Shown here in pieces: positions 33,001 through 42,031 of a DNA stretch of 64,000 nucleotides. Source of the stretch: JBEKTY01 sp049515555. GTDB lineage: Bacteria > Planctomycetota > Planctomycetia > Pirellulales > Thermoguttaceae. The notes below the pieces were generated by a model. It did not search any database and was not told the origin of the DNA. It was given only the letters and a program-made list of their open reading frames with translations. The translations under genes were made by a program, and so were the position numbers. Within the stretch, counting starts at the first letter, position 1; each line of letters begins with the position of its first letter. The stretch lies in assembly GCA_049515555.1 (NCBI GenBank), contig JBEKTY010000022.1, positions 1 to 64,000 on the forward strand, read 5' to 3'.

Positions 33001-35235
33001 AGTCGGGGCATCGCCTTCACGGAGGCCAAGGGCCTGTCCGACGTGCCGGCCCAGTGCCGCGTGGTCTTGGTGGGCAACGGCGCGCTGTCGGCCCGCGACG
33101 CCACGGATCCCCGCTGGCTGGCCCTGGCCGCCCGCGGCGCCCGCGTCCTGGCCCTGGAGCAGGAGCATCCGCTGCACTTCCAGGCCCTGCCGGCCGACCT
33201 CGCGCCCACCGATTACGTGGGCCGCGTGGCCTTCCTGGAGAACCCCGAGCACCCGGCCTTCGCCGGCCTGGCGCAGGCCGATTTCTTCACCTGGTCCGGC
33301 GACCACGTGGTCTACCGCAACGTTTACAAGAAGGCCACCCGCGGGGCGATCTCGCTGGCCCATTGCGACGAGCAACTGGGCTGCTCGGCCATCGCCGAAT
33401 GCCCGGTCAACGCGGGCCTTATGGTCCTGTGCCAGATGGCGGTCGGCGAGAAGCTGGCCACCGACCCCGTCGCCCAGCGGCTGTTCGACAACCTTCTGTC
33501 CTACTGCGAGCGTTACGCGCTGGTCGAGAAGAGCACGGCCGTGGCGATGGATCCCAAGGGTCCGGCCGCGAAACTGCTGGCCGATGCGGGCCTGAAGTTC
33601 GACGCCGCCGGCGACGTGCTGGCGGCCCTGGCCGACGGCAAGCACCAGATCGTGGTCTTCGAGGCCACGCCGCTCAACCTCAAGGCGCTGGCGGCGGCCC
33701 CCGACCGCGTCAAGGCCTTCACCGCCGGGGGCGGCTGGCTCATGGCCTGGGGACTGACGCCCGACGGCCTGGCGGACTTCAACCGGCTGGTGGGCGTGGA
33801 GCACTTGATCCGGCCCTTCGAGCTGGAGCGGGTGAACCTGCCCGCCGTCCGCGATCCGATTCTCTCGGGCCTCACGGTCCGCGACGTCACCATGGAATCG
33901 GGCGAGCAGATGTTTCCCTGGGCCGGCGACAAGTACCTCGTGGACGACGAATTCACCTATGTGGTTGATCTGAACGACATCGCCCCCTTCTGCGAATTTC
34001 CCGGCACGAAGGCGGGCGACATGGCGGCCGCAAAGGCGGCCGGACCCGGCTGGGCCCGCAACGTGGTCAACGGCTTCACCAGCGCCGACGGCTGGAAGCT
34101 TATCCATTACATGGACACGAAGAGCCCCACGGTAGCCATGAAACTGCCGCGCGCCGAGACCGTCGACGCCCTGAGCATCGTCTTGAACGTGCACTACGCG
34201 GTGGCCACCAAGATCCACGTCTTGTTCGACGACGACCCCGATCCGCTGGTTCTCGTGACCAAGCCCAATGCCGAGCGGCAGGACTTCCCGATCGGGCCGC
34301 GGAAGTGCCGCCGCCTGAGCGTTCGCCTGGCCGAGTTCAACAAGGTCGATAAGACGACGGGGATCGACAACTTGTGGGTCCACGTCCAGCGCCCGGCCGA
34401 CTGGCCGCAGCGCGTCCGGCCGCTGTTGAGCATGGGCGGCCTGGTGAAGTATCCGATGGGCGCGGGGGGCCTGATCCTCAATCAGATTCGTGCCAAGCCC
34501 AGCGAAGCCGTGCCGGTCAACGCCCAGAAGAAGCAGGTGATCGCGGCCACGCTGCTGCGCAATTTGCACGCCACGTTCGCCGGCGGCCGCATCCTGACCG
34601 CCACGAATCTGAAGTTCCATCCCTTGCCCTTGGAAGAGCGGTGCAACCAGTATCTGACCAAGGACCGCGGGTGGTTCGACGGCGGCCGGGACCTGGCCCA
34701 CCTGCCCATCGGCAAGCAGGATTTCTGCGGCGTGTCGTACCTGATCCGCGATTTCCGCACCTCGCCCCTGCCGTCGTGCGTCATGTTGGCCGGGCCGGGG
34801 GCCCGCGGCCAGCTTCCGCCGGCCGTCAAGGGGCTCAAGGCCGGCTGCAAGGCCGACGTGCTCTACTTCCTGCACGCCTTCAACCGCACCGGCGAGTGGC
34901 GCCGCGGCCAGCCGGAGGAGCCCGCGCCAATGCTGTTCAAATACGTCGTGCACTATGCCGACGCTCAGACGGCCGACGTGCCCGTGCTCTACGGCGAAGG
35001 GGCCGATCATTGGATCGCCAAAGAGCCGGCCGGTCTGACCGGCGCCGCGCTGGCCTGGGCGGCGCCGCTGCCCGGCGAGAAGTCGGACGAGCAGGCCGTG
35101 TTGTACCAGCTCTCCTGGACCAACCCGCGGCCCAAAGTTACGATCGAGAGCATCGACATGCTCTACGGCCCGGCGGGCAGCCAATACGGCACCCCGGCCT
35201 TACTCGCCGTCACGGCGGCGGAGGAGGCGAAGTGA
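30091..35235 (+). CDS. Giant GH2-like exported glycosidase
   Basis: A 1714-residue protein with signal peptide about 1-24; TAGGAG upstream fixes the start. Residues about 25-230 form an N-terminal carbohydrate-binding-like domain. A GH2 sugar-binding domain begins near 250 (LAGLWQVCRFDE), an Ig-like domain follows at about 430-560 (TWENPRLWWPDDPALYQL), and the TIM barrel runs about 565-870 with acid/base E669 (WSIENEI) and nucleophile E770 (YMGESYF). Residues about 950-1260 contain Rossmann-like, trimerisation-type segments (FTAGGGWLMAWGL). The remaining about 450 residues are beta-rich. GH2 covers beta-galactosidase, mannosidase and glucuronidase; specificity cannot be told. First gene of a five-gene plus-strand operon, 56 bp before the oxidoreductase. 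Confidence 0.87.
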   Translation: MSRRSVPLFVVLVALSLAPPAARGAETFVWLESERPTRANVELKTDAWAGDPRLSGQKWLQVSASAEEIARKWPTQGGLLEYDFKVAQAGGYEAWDRIGLEGARSPFAWRIDQGAWQTITPDRLTCDLVELGFWCEVAWIKLGDVELAAGNHTVQIRPLPAMKEEKQKKRGADGKEVEVVVKTPEKIMYASDCLCLHRGQFRPNGRFQPGEDWQTADDGKAAKVVFDIPQAPLYPPGTDPGVMPPEERIKTSLAGLWQVCRFDEQEVTDRVGPTKTLPDAAAARWMSIPVPGNKFEVKPELRFCHRFVYRTRIDVPAGLAGRSFVLQFPSLSLMASVHVNGQFCGWTKAPFAEWACDVTRAIRPGQVNEVCVVVKDSYYAFNEKKSGKSCRLSFNVPVAWMGTQNWINQFFDFPIGSDFGGKSGILLAPSLVVAGGVYTSDVFVQPSVRKKQLGLELTLVNSSPQARTVQVRSEIVPAAGGKAEKTLAPRQVTLPAGSEAVIKLAETWENPRLWWPDDPALYQLSTTIVLDGRPIDVRRTAFGFREWEWSGRQFKLNGVPWQLWADCTLGDGGKDPEAAVAQWQANGQNTWRFWGQQFGGLDKQKALDLMDARGIIVRRSGIFDGEGANYLHQLANGRELFDNWIEQLKAWVKEERNHPSILIWSIENEITFINSRNLGIHKEVEPHIARAARAVMALDPTRPAMVDGGNCLLDESLPVNGVHYQESFWRDYPDEAYTLAKAYVAHEKPVISWGKVLWRLVPDRPIYMGESYFVRGSNPAAFSQFAGEGCFTGWGPATQQGAGLLAKMLAEGYRWHGVAAQHFWLGSEDATLHYNSWKPVCVLCRQWNWTFGGGSTVTRTLKVCNDTHYGDPIEMGWELRLDDKPVAGQKRTFQLGPGQHEEVQVSCPVPPVSKRTAGQFILTCSRQGKEVFREVKSVAVIDPGAGPKPSLAASQLAVIDPQGSAKARLRSRGIAFTEAKGLSDVPAQCRVVLVGNGALSARDATDPRWLALAARGARVLALEQEHPLHFQALPADLAPTDYVGRVAFLENPEHPAFAGLAQADFFTWSGDHVVYRNVYKKATRGAISLAHCDEQLGCSAIAECPVNAGLMVLCQMAVGEKLATDPVAQRLFDNLLSYCERYALVEKSTAVAMDPKGPAAKLLADAGLKFDAAGDVLAALADGKHQIVVFEATPLNLKALAAAPDRVKAFTAGGGWLMAWGLTPDGLADFNRLVGVEHLIRPFELERVNLPAVRDPILSGLTVRDVTMESGEQMFPWAGDKYLVDDEFTYVVDLNDIAPFCEFPGTKAGDMAAAKAAGPGWARNVVNGFTSADGWKLIHYMDTKSPTVAMKLPRAETVDALSIVLNVHYAVATKIHVLFDDDPDPLVLVTKPNAERQDFPIGPRKCRRLSVRLAEFNKVDKTTGIDNLWVHVQRPADWPQRVRPLLSMGGLVKYPMGAGGLILNQIRAKPSEAVPVNAQKKQVIAATLLRNLHATFAGGRILTATNLKFHPLPLEERCNQYLTKDRGWFDGGRDLAHLPIGKQDFCGVSYLIRDFRTSPLPSCVMLAGPGARGQLPPAVKGLKAGCKADVLYFLHAFNRTGEWRRGQPEEPAPMLFKYVVHYADAQTADVPVLYGEGADHWIAKEPAGLTGAALAWAAPLPGEKSDEQAVLYQLSWTNPRPKVTIESIDMLYGPAGSQYGTPALLAVTAAEEAK

Positions 35236-35291
35236 GGATCGGCCAAGACACAAGTGTTCCCTAATGCAAAGCCCCCAGGGAGGAACCCGCC

Positions 35292-36629
35292 ATGCGCAAA
35301 CGTCCGCAAGCGAAATCCTTGAGTCCCGAACATGCCACGCGGCGCGATTTCCTTAAGACTTCGCTGGCCGCGGCGGCCATCGGCACGTTGCCGCTGGCCC
35401 GCACCGCCCATGCGGCCGGCAGCGACACTATCCGCATCGGACTCGTCGGCTGCGGCAACCGCGGCCCCGGCGCGGCGGCCAACGCCATGAACGTCGACCC
35501 GGGAGTCCGGCTGGTGGCCATGGCCGATATCTTCGCCGACCACATCCGGAGCCGGCGGGCAATGCTCAAGCGGGAGAAGCTGAAGCAGGTCGAGGTCGAC
35601 GACGCCCACTGCTTCGCCGGCTTGGACGGCTATCGCCACGTGATCGAGAGCGCCGACGTCGTGCTCATCGCTTGCGCGGCGAAGTACCATTGCGAATATC
35701 TCCGCGCGGCCGTCGAGGCCGGCAAGCACGCCTTCGTCGAGAAGCCCCACGCCATCGATCCGGCGGGGGTTCGCCAAATCGTCGCCGCCGGCGAGATCGC
35801 CAAGCAGAAGAACCTGAGCATCCTGTCCGGGCTGCACTGCCGCTTCTATCCGGGATTTCAGGAGACCATCAAGCGCATCCACGACGGCGAGATCGGCGAC
35901 GTCGTTGCCACCGAGGAGACGTTTCTCCGCGGTCCGTACAACGTCGTCCGCCGCGATCCCAAGCTCAATGAAGTCGAGTTCCAGTTCAGCGCCCAGATGC
36001 ATTTCACCTGGCTTTCCGGCGACGACGTTAGCCAATCGCTGAGCCACAATCTGGACCGCTCCGCCTGGGCGTTGAAGGAGCAGACCCCAATCAAGGCCCA
36101 TGGGTTGGGCGGGCGATCGGCCTCCTTCGGCGAAATCTACGGCAATACGTTCGATCATCATGCGGTGGTCTACGAGTATGCCAACGGCATGCGGACCTAC
36201 GCCTCCTGCAACACCCAGAACGGCTGCTACGGCGACGCCACCAGCACCATCTTCGGCACCAAGGGCCGCGCCTATCTCACGCACGGGCTGCAATGCGGCA
36301 TCATCGTCAACGGCAAGCCCGGCTGGAAGTACAAAGGGCCCGGCGGCAACCCCTACGATCTGGAGCACAAGGCCTTCTTCCAGGCAATTCGCTCGGGCAA
36401 CCCGCTGAATTGCGCCGATTACATGGCCCGCAACGCCCTGGTCGCGGTGATGGGCCAGTTGGCGTGCTATAGCGGCAAGGAACTGACCTGGGAGCAAGTC
36501 GCCAAGTCGGATTTTGCCTTTCTTCCAAGGCCCCAAGATGTCCGCCTGGACATGGCGCCTCCCGTCAAGCCGGATGAAAAGGGCTGGTATCCGGCGCCGA
36601 TGCCGGGCATAACCGAGTTGAAGCTGTGA
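35292..36629 (+). CDS. Tat-exported Gfo/Idh/MocA family oxidoreductase
   Basis: 445 residues with GGAGGAA 5 nt ahead of the ATG. A twin-arginine signal (TRRDFLKTSLAAAA) precedes the Rossmann fold, which starts near 49 (IGLVGCGNRGPG). The EKPHAIDP motif lies near 153, carrying the conserved lysine. The C-terminal substrate domain has FHHAV-like and DVSQSLSHNLDRS segments. It is only distantly like the oxidoreductase at 24943. Flanked by GH2 and ThuA genes in the same operon, it probably oxidises a sugar or glycoside with a bound nicotinamide cofactor outside the cytoplasm. The exact substrate is inference. Confidence 0.92.
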   Translation: MRKRPQAKSLSPEHATRRDFLKTSLAAAAIGTLPLARTAHAAGSDTIRIGLVGCGNRGPGAAANAMNVDPGVRLVAMADIFADHIRSRRAMLKREKLKQVEVDDAHCFAGLDGYRHVIESADVVLIACAAKYHCEYLRAAVEAGKHAFVEKPHAIDPAGVRQIVAAGEIAKQKNLSILSGLHCRFYPGFQETIKRIHDGEIGDVVATEETFLRGPYNVVRRDPKLNEVEFQFSAQMHFTWLSGDDVSQSLSHNLDRSAWALKEQTPIKAHGLGGRSASFGEIYGNTFDHHAVVYEYANGMRTYASCNTQNGCYGDATSTIFGTKGRAYLTHGLQCGIIVNGKPGWKYKGPGGNPYDLEHKAFFQAIRSGNPLNCADYMARNALVAVMGQLACYSGKELTWEQVAKSDFAFLPRPQDVRLDMAPPVKPDEKGWYPAPMPGITELKL

Positions 36630-36720
36630 AGAAGGAGCCGTTTCTGTCGGGACGACCGTTGAACTGCCGCTCCAACGGGCGGACATGAACACTTCTATTA
36701 CACTGCGTGGGAGACTTGCT

Positions 36721-37467
36721 ATGCGCTCGACCTTCCTTGTTCTTCTAACCCTGGCGTTCGCGGTCTCGCCGTTCGTTGCGGCGACTGCCCAGGGACCGGC
36801 GAAAACCGACAAGCCCGTTCGCGTGCTGATCGTCACGGGCGTGGATTACGTGGGCCATCTCTGGAAGGAAACTGCCCCTGCCGTGCAAAAGGTCCTGGAG
36901 CGAAACAAGCGAATTGAGGCCCGAATCGTCGAAGACCCCGAGTTCCTTGCCGCGCCGGCAGTTTCCGACTACGACGTGATCTTCCTGCACTTCAAGAACT
37001 ATCAACCGTTCTCGCGCGAGAAGGAGATCCGCGAGAACCTGGCCAAGCTCGTCAAGCAGGGGAAGGGCCTGGTGGCGATTCATCTGGCCTGCGGGGCATT
37101 CGAAGACTGGCCGGAGTACGCCAATCTGGCCGGCAAGGTATTGGATAAGACGAGCGCTCACGATCCGCGCGGGCCGTTCCAGGTGCGGATCATCGACAAG
37201 GATCATCCCCTCACGTGCGGAATGCAGGATTTCCAAGCCGACGACGAGCTTTACCGCTGCCTGGTGGACGGGCGGCCGGTGCAACTGTTGGCCACGGCGC
37301 GCTCCAAGATAACCGGCAAGGACTATCCCATGGCATTCGCCTTCGAGTACGGGAAGGGCCGGGTATTTCACACGCCGTTGGGACACGACGTGCGCGCGAT
37401 CGAAATCCCCGGCACGGCCGAGCTGTTGCGGCGCGGCTGCCTCTGGGCGGCCGGCCGCAAGCCATAG
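36721..37467 (+). CDS. ThuA domain protein (trehalose-utilisation type)
   Basis: 248 residues from ATG 36721, which has GGGAG just ahead and opens directly into a signal peptide; an in-frame ATG at 36685 is less likely. The ThuA glutamine-amidotransferase-like fold is clear: VLIVTGVDYVGHLWKETA, YDVIFLHFKNYQ, GKGLVAIHLACGAFEDWPEY, and the closing YGKGRVFHTPLGHD. ThuA proteins are implicated in 3-keto-glycoside metabolism and frequently neighbour Gfo/Idh/MocA oxidoreductases, exactly as here. It is 43 bp upstream of the sugar isomerase/epimerase gene. Confidence 0.9.
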   Translation: MRSTFLVLLTLAFAVSPFVAATAQGPAKTDKPVRVLIVTGVDYVGHLWKETAPAVQKVLERNKRIEARIVEDPEFLAAPAVSDYDVIFLHFKNYQPFSREKEIRENLAKLVKQGKGLVAIHLACGAFEDWPEYANLAGKVLDKTSAHDPRGPFQVRIIDKDHPLTCGMQDFQADDELYRCLVDGRPVQLLATARSKITGKDYPMAFAFEYGKGRVFHTPLGHDVRAIEIPGTAELLRRGCLWAAGRKP

Positions 37468-37510
37468 GCCCAGGCAAGTCTCCGATACCATCCAATTAAG
37501 GAGGATTACC

Positions 37511-38557
37511 ATGCCGGATAAGGCAATGACGAGGCGCGAGTTCGGCGCTAAGAGTGCGGTTAGTGCGGCGACGCTGGCTGCGGGAGCCTGCGCAGCCGAT
37601 GCGGTAGGGGCGGGGCCAGACAGTGCGGCCCCCGCGCCTTCCGTGCGCGAACGCAAAGATAAACGCAAAAGGCCCTCGGTCAAGATCGGTTTTCATACCG
37701 ATGCGTTCGCCACGGCCTATTTCGACTTCGACAAGTGCCTGCAATGGGCCGAGCAGAACGCCGTGCACTATATCGAATGCGGACTGATCGACGGGGTGAG
37801 CTGGGCCCTGGGCCTGGGCTACTATCCGCACGTCGCCTTGTATGAGGACCCGCTGCTGTTGCGGCGGAAGATGGAGGGTTACGGGGTGCGGTTCTCGCAG
37901 GTTGACGCGGCCTATCCGCTTTCCGGCAAGGACGGCCCGCTGCGCGGCGTGCCCTACGTGATGAAAGCCATTGCCTGGGCGGACCAGGCCGGCAGTCCCC
38001 GCGTCGATACCACCGACGGCCTGCACGCCCCGCCGGGCTTGAAGGACGAAGAGGCCATGGACCTGATGAAACGCAGCTACCAGCAGATCATCGAGGTGGC
38101 CGAGGCCCATAAGATCGTCGTGAACATCGAGCCCCACGGCTATTTCACCACCAAGCCGGAAATGATGGCCCGCATGCTCGATTTCTGCGATAGCCCCTAC
38201 CTGCGGATGAATCTGGACACGGGCAACACCTTCATTGCCGGCCAGGACCCGGTGGCGTTTCTGGGCCGCTTTATCGATCGGCTGAATCACGTTCACGTGA
38301 AGGACGTTTCGCCGTCGCTGGCGGCGGCGACGCGCGGCAAACAGACCGGGATTCCCGTCAGTCATTGTGCGCTGGGCGATGGAGTGAATGCCGACAACAT
38401 CAAGAAGTGTTTCCTGCTGCTTCGCGACCACGGCTACGACGGCGTGCTGAGCATGGAGTGCGAAGGCCAAGGCGGGCCGATGATCGAGCGCTCGCTGAAG
38501 TGGATCCGCGGCGCGTTGGCCGAATTGAACATCCCGGTCGAAGGTTCCTTGAAGTGA
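37511..38557 (+). CDS. Exported sugar phosphate isomerase/epimerase-like TIM-barrel protein
   Basis: 348 residues; AAGGAGG lies 5 nt upstream of the ATG. The N-terminus TRREFGAKSA plus an Ala-rich stretch is a Tat-type signal. The xylose isomerase-like TIM barrel (AP endonuclease 2 family) shows a likely metal site: E in VNIEPHG, D in NLDTGN, H in HVHVKD and E in LSMECEG. Such enzymes interconvert aldoses/ketoses or epimerise, and in planctomycetes often sit beside Gfo/Idh/MocA and ThuA genes. Tat export again implies that a folded, metal-loaded enzyme acts outside the cytoplasm, so its substrate is probably a free sugar rather than a sugar phosphate. Confidence 0.9.
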   Translation: MPDKAMTRREFGAKSAVSAATLAAGACAADAVGAGPDSAAPAPSVRERKDKRKRPSVKIGFHTDAFATAYFDFDKCLQWAEQNAVHYIECGLIDGVSWALGLGYYPHVALYEDPLLLRRKMEGYGVRFSQVDAAYPLSGKDGPLRGVPYVMKAIAWADQAGSPRVDTTDGLHAPPGLKDEEAMDLMKRSYQQIIEVAEAHKIVVNIEPHGYFTTKPEMMARMLDFCDSPYLRMNLDTGNTFIAGQDPVAFLGRFIDRLNHVHVKDVSPSLAAATRGKQTGIPVSHCALGDGVNADNIKKCFLLLRDHGYDGVLSMECEGQGGPMIERSLKWIRGALAELNIPVEGSLK

Positions 38558-38582
38558 ACGCTCTCTCCATAAGGAGCATGCG

Positions 38583-41500
38583 ATGCCGTACCGAGTCCTG
38601 CTCTCCGTAATCGCCCTGCTGCTGGTGGCCGCGCCGGGCCGGGCCGCCCCGCAGCGGCCGGCCGTGCTGTTCGCCACCGGCTGGGTCCACAACAATTATG
38701 TCGTCCGGCCGATGGTGGCGCTGGGCGTGGAGGTCGATGCCTGCGGGCCGGAGAAAATGGCCGGCCTGCTGGCGACCCGCAGGTACAACGTCGTCGTGGT
38801 CACGACGATGAGCGACGCCCAGCGCAAGGCCGTCGACGCCTTCCTGGCCCAAGGCGGCGGCGCGCTGGTGTGCAACCCCGAAGGGTCCTGGAACATGAAG
38901 GACTGGCCGGTCACGAACCAGTGGCTGGCCGCCCTGGGCGCCCGGCCGCGGTGGGAAGTCCTCCAGGACGGCAACAAGCAGAACCTGGCCCGCGACATCA
39001 TGGGCTGCGAGCTCTCGTGGACCGACCGCGTATCCGCGCCGGTGAACCGGGGTGTGCGCGGGCTGCTGACGGTGACGGCCGGGGGCACCACCGGCTGGGA
39101 GCCGCCCATGTCGCTGGATTTCTCGCCCTCGTGGACGGTTGTGGCCCGCGGGGCGGCCACGCACAAGGGCGTTCGCGAGGTCCGCAACGACGAGCAGCTC
39201 CAGCCGTGGATTCCCAAGGAGCCCCTGGCCGGCTCGCCCGCCCTGATGGGCCTGCGAAGCGTCGGTCCCGGGCGGCTGGCGGTGGTCGGCATTCGCAGCC
39301 ATTGGCTGTTCACGCCGCCGTACAACTGCCCGACGGCCGAGGCCATGCTCACCGCCGGGGCCGGCGGCAAGCCCAGCGATTGGCTGCGGCTTTTCGCCAA
39401 TACCGTGGCTTGGCTGGCGGAGCCCTCGCTGGCGGCCGGCATGGGCGGCCTCCAGACGCCCAAGACGGTGCTCGATCCGCCGGTAACGCCCTGGGAGATC
39501 CCGCCGGTCGTCCAATGGACGAAGCCCGGCCCGATGTACGACATGCCCCAGGTGCAAGGCATGATCGGCGCCCGCACGGCCCTGTCGTCCGGCGCCGGCA
39601 CGGTGGCCCAGTACGTCCGGGCGGCCAAGGCTGCCGGCTTGCAATTCCTCGTATTCCTGGAAGACAGCCTCAAGATGGACCAGGGCGGCTGGGACCGGCT
39701 GGTGAAGGAGTGCGCCGCGGCCTCCGACGGGCAATTCGCGGCCGTGCCGGGCCTGACCTACGAGGACGCCCAAGGCAACCACCTGTACGTCTTCGGCGAC
39801 GACGTGCGGTTTCCCAAGCCGCACATGCTGTTGGCCGACCGCCGCCTGGCCACCAACCAGTCCAATCGGACCCAGGCCTACTTCGACTATATCAACGAGC
39901 TGGTGCAACAGCACGCGATCAACGGCTTCTGGAACCACCGGCGGAACTTCATGCCGCCGGCCGACTACAAGCTCTACAACTCGTTTCCGATCGTCAGTTT
40001 CGACTGCGGCCGGCCGGTTGACGCCGCACTGGACGATTTTCTCTATCTCCAGGGATTGGGCGGCTGCCAGGCGGCCCTGGCGCTGGAGTTCCTGAGCAGC
40101 CCCGACCAGCTCGCCCGCCGCGCCGCCGAAGGCTGGCGAGTGGTCGCCCACCGCGGGTTGAAGGATCTCTGTGGCCGCTGGCACGAGGGGGCATTTTCCT
40201 TCAGCGGCAGCGGCTCGCAGTACATTACAAACGGTCCGCAGATCCTCGTCTGGGAGAGCCCCAACCGGCTGATTGGCGCCAACGGCCTGTGGTGGCGGCC
40301 CGACCAGTGGCAATACCGCCTGCGGCTGCGGGTGGCCTCGGACGCCGGACTGAAATCGGTCGCGATCCACGACGGCGACCGCGAGCTGTTTCGCCGCTGG
40401 CTGCCCGGCGGGGCCAAGACCTTCCAACAGGAGCTGGTCCTGGCCAACTGCCAGCAGCGCGGCTTCACGCTGGTGGTCGAGGACCTCCGCGGGCGGCGGG
40501 CCGTGAGCATGTCGTTCTGGAACCGCAACCTCAACATGGAGGAGTTCTTCTGCAGCGACCGCTGCAACTTCCTCGGCAGTGCGCGGCTGAGAACCGCCGG
40601 CGGCGGCCAATACTGGACCCCCATCGGTTTCTCGGCCAACATGGGCATTACGGCCTCCAAGGGCCGGCTGGACATGGCGGTGTGCCCCGCCGTCGGCCTG
40701 ACGGCCAACTCGCCGACGCTGCCCATCGACGGCGCCCCGGCCGGCTTCCCCACCGCGCGAATCCAGTTCGAGCTACAGGTGCCCGGCGAACTCCCCACAC
40801 TCTTCGCCTATCCCCAGACGTACATGGTGGGGCCGGAGATCGCCGTCGGCCAGGCCGACATCCGCCTGGCCTACGACCCGGCCGAGACCGGAGCGAAGCA
40901 GACGCCGCTGGGCCATCCCTACCAGCAACCGCAGGACGGATCGGGCAATTCCTGGGGAAGCTGGCACCGGCTGATCCCCACCCGCAAGATCGAAGGCTTC
41001 GCCCGCACCTACGCCGCCAACTGGCTGACGCGCGGCTTCCGCCTGGGATGGCACGAGACCCGCGTGAAACTCAAGGAACCCCTCGCCCTGGACGCCCTCA
41101 AGGGGCTCCGCATCATGTACACGGGCGGCAACTGGCTGCTGCACTCCGGCGGCCGGCGGGTGCAGACGGCCGAGGGCCGCTTCGAGCGCGGCACGCTGTT
41201 CACCCTGGAAGATGCCGGCGGGTCGGTGGTCCTCATGCCGATGGAAGGCCCGATCCGCTACCATTGGACGCCGGGCAAGAACGGCGGCCTCGAGCTGTTC
41301 TACCAGCCGGGCAAACCGAACCTGGCCCCAGGCGAGCTGATCGCCTACCGCGTGGCCTTTGCGGGGGCCGAAGGCGGACTCTCGACCGGGAAGATCCTGG
41401 CCTACGCGGCAGCCTTCGGCGCGGCCGTGCCGGGCCAGACCGCCTACCGCGCGCAACTCACGCGCGGCAAAGCGTTGGATAACTACCTCCTCTGGCACGT

Positions 41501-41984
41501 GGATGCCCAAGGCCAGGCCGTCGAGGCCCGACTGCCCAAGACCGACCTGCCCGGGTTCCTTACCGCCTGCGTCGAGAACCTTCACGACAACTGGTCGGTA
41601 TGCCTGATGGATCGCCTGCGCCGCGGGCCGAACTGCCGCGCGGTGCCCATCCGCGACGGCCGCGCCTATGCCCAACTCGACCTGACCGAGGCCGACAGCG
41701 ACGTGTTCATCGGCCATCCCCTGGTGGCCGACAATCCGGCGGTAAAGCTGCTGGTCAACCCGCAGGAGCCGGGCCTGTGGTTTGCCGAGGCCCACAATCC
41801 GACCGACGCACCGCTGACCGCCCGCCTGGCCTCAGCCCCCGGCGGCCCGCTGGCGCGCTTCGAGGAAAGCGTCGTCCTGCCGCCGGGCAGCAGCCAGACC
41901 TTTGTACTGCGGCAGCGCGGGGCCGTTCCGACCCCAGCCGGGGCCGAAGCCATTAGCAATCGCCGACCCCGGAAGGGGTCGTAG
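38583..41984 (+). CDS. Large exported protein with amidotransferase-like and PHP-like regions
   Basis: 1133 residues with AAGGAG upstream and signal peptide about 1-22. Residues about 25-280 resemble a ThuA/glutamine-amidotransferase-like Rossmann domain (KAVDAFLAQGGGALVCNPEG). Residues about 320-540 resemble a PHP-type barrel (YVRAAKAAGLQFLVFLEDS, NGFWNHRRNFMPP), but a full metal-ligand set is not obvious. The C-terminal half is beta-rich and I cannot assign it. It begins 25 bp after the isomerase stop and ends the five-gene operon. The last 19 codons and the TAG stop (41926-41984) lie inside REP-like repeat units, so the native C-terminus has been replaced or extended by repeat DNA. Confidence 0.75.
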   Translation: MPYRVLLSVIALLLVAAPGRAAPQRPAVLFATGWVHNNYVVRPMVALGVEVDACGPEKMAGLLATRRYNVVVVTTMSDAQRKAVDAFLAQGGGALVCNPEGSWNMKDWPVTNQWLAALGARPRWEVLQDGNKQNLARDIMGCELSWTDRVSAPVNRGVRGLLTVTAGGTTGWEPPMSLDFSPSWTVVARGAATHKGVREVRNDEQLQPWIPKEPLAGSPALMGLRSVGPGRLAVVGIRSHWLFTPPYNCPTAEAMLTAGAGGKPSDWLRLFANTVAWLAEPSLAAGMGGLQTPKTVLDPPVTPWEIPPVVQWTKPGPMYDMPQVQGMIGARTALSSGAGTVAQYVRAAKAAGLQFLVFLEDSLKMDQGGWDRLVKECAAASDGQFAAVPGLTYEDAQGNHLYVFGDDVRFPKPHMLLADRRLATNQSNRTQAYFDYINELVQQHAINGFWNHRRNFMPPADYKLYNSFPIVSFDCGRPVDAALDDFLYLQGLGGCQAALALEFLSSPDQLARRAAEGWRVVAHRGLKDLCGRWHEGAFSFSGSGSQYITNGPQILVWESPNRLIGANGLWWRPDQWQYRLRLRVASDAGLKSVAIHDGDRELFRRWLPGGAKTFQQELVLANCQQRGFTLVVEDLRGRRAVSMSFWNRNLNMEEFFCSDRCNFLGSARLRTAGGGQYWTPIGFSANMGITASKGRLDMAVCPAVGLTANSPTLPIDGAPAGFPTARIQFELQVPGELPTLFAYPQTYMVGPEIAVGQADIRLAYDPAETGAKQTPLGHPYQQPQDGSGNSWGSWHRLIPTRKIEGFARTYAANWLTRGFRLGWHETRVKLKEPLALDALKGLRIMYTGGNWLLHSGGRRVQTAEGRFERGTLFTLEDAGGSVVLMPMEGPIRYHWTPGKNGGLELFYQPGKPNLAPGELIAYRVAFAGAEGGLSTGKILAYAAAFGAAVPGQTAYRAQLTRGKALDNYLLWHVDAQGQAVEARLPKTDLPGFLTACVENLHDNWSVCLMDRLRRGPNCRAVPIRDGRAYAQLDLTEADSDVFIGHPLVADNPAVKLLVNPQEPGLWFAEAHNPTDAPLTARLASAPGGPLARFEESVVLPPGSSQTFVLRQRGAVPTPAGAEAISNRRPRKGS

Positions 41985-42029
41985 CCATTAGCCCCTCATG
42001 AATTGCCGACCCTGGAAGGGTCGCAGCCG
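41926..42029. repeat. Cluster of three REP-like palindromic units
   Basis: Three units follow each other: 41926-41957, 41958-41993 and 41996-42029. Each has a gacccc-type stem (for example gaccccggaaggggtc, 41965-41980; gaccctggaagggtc, 42008-42022) followed by cgnagcc. The first two are also followed by attagc. The cluster overlaps the 3' end of the upstream gene and stops 2 bp before the transposase stop codon at 42032. Confidence 0.88.
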
Positions 42030-42031
42030 TG

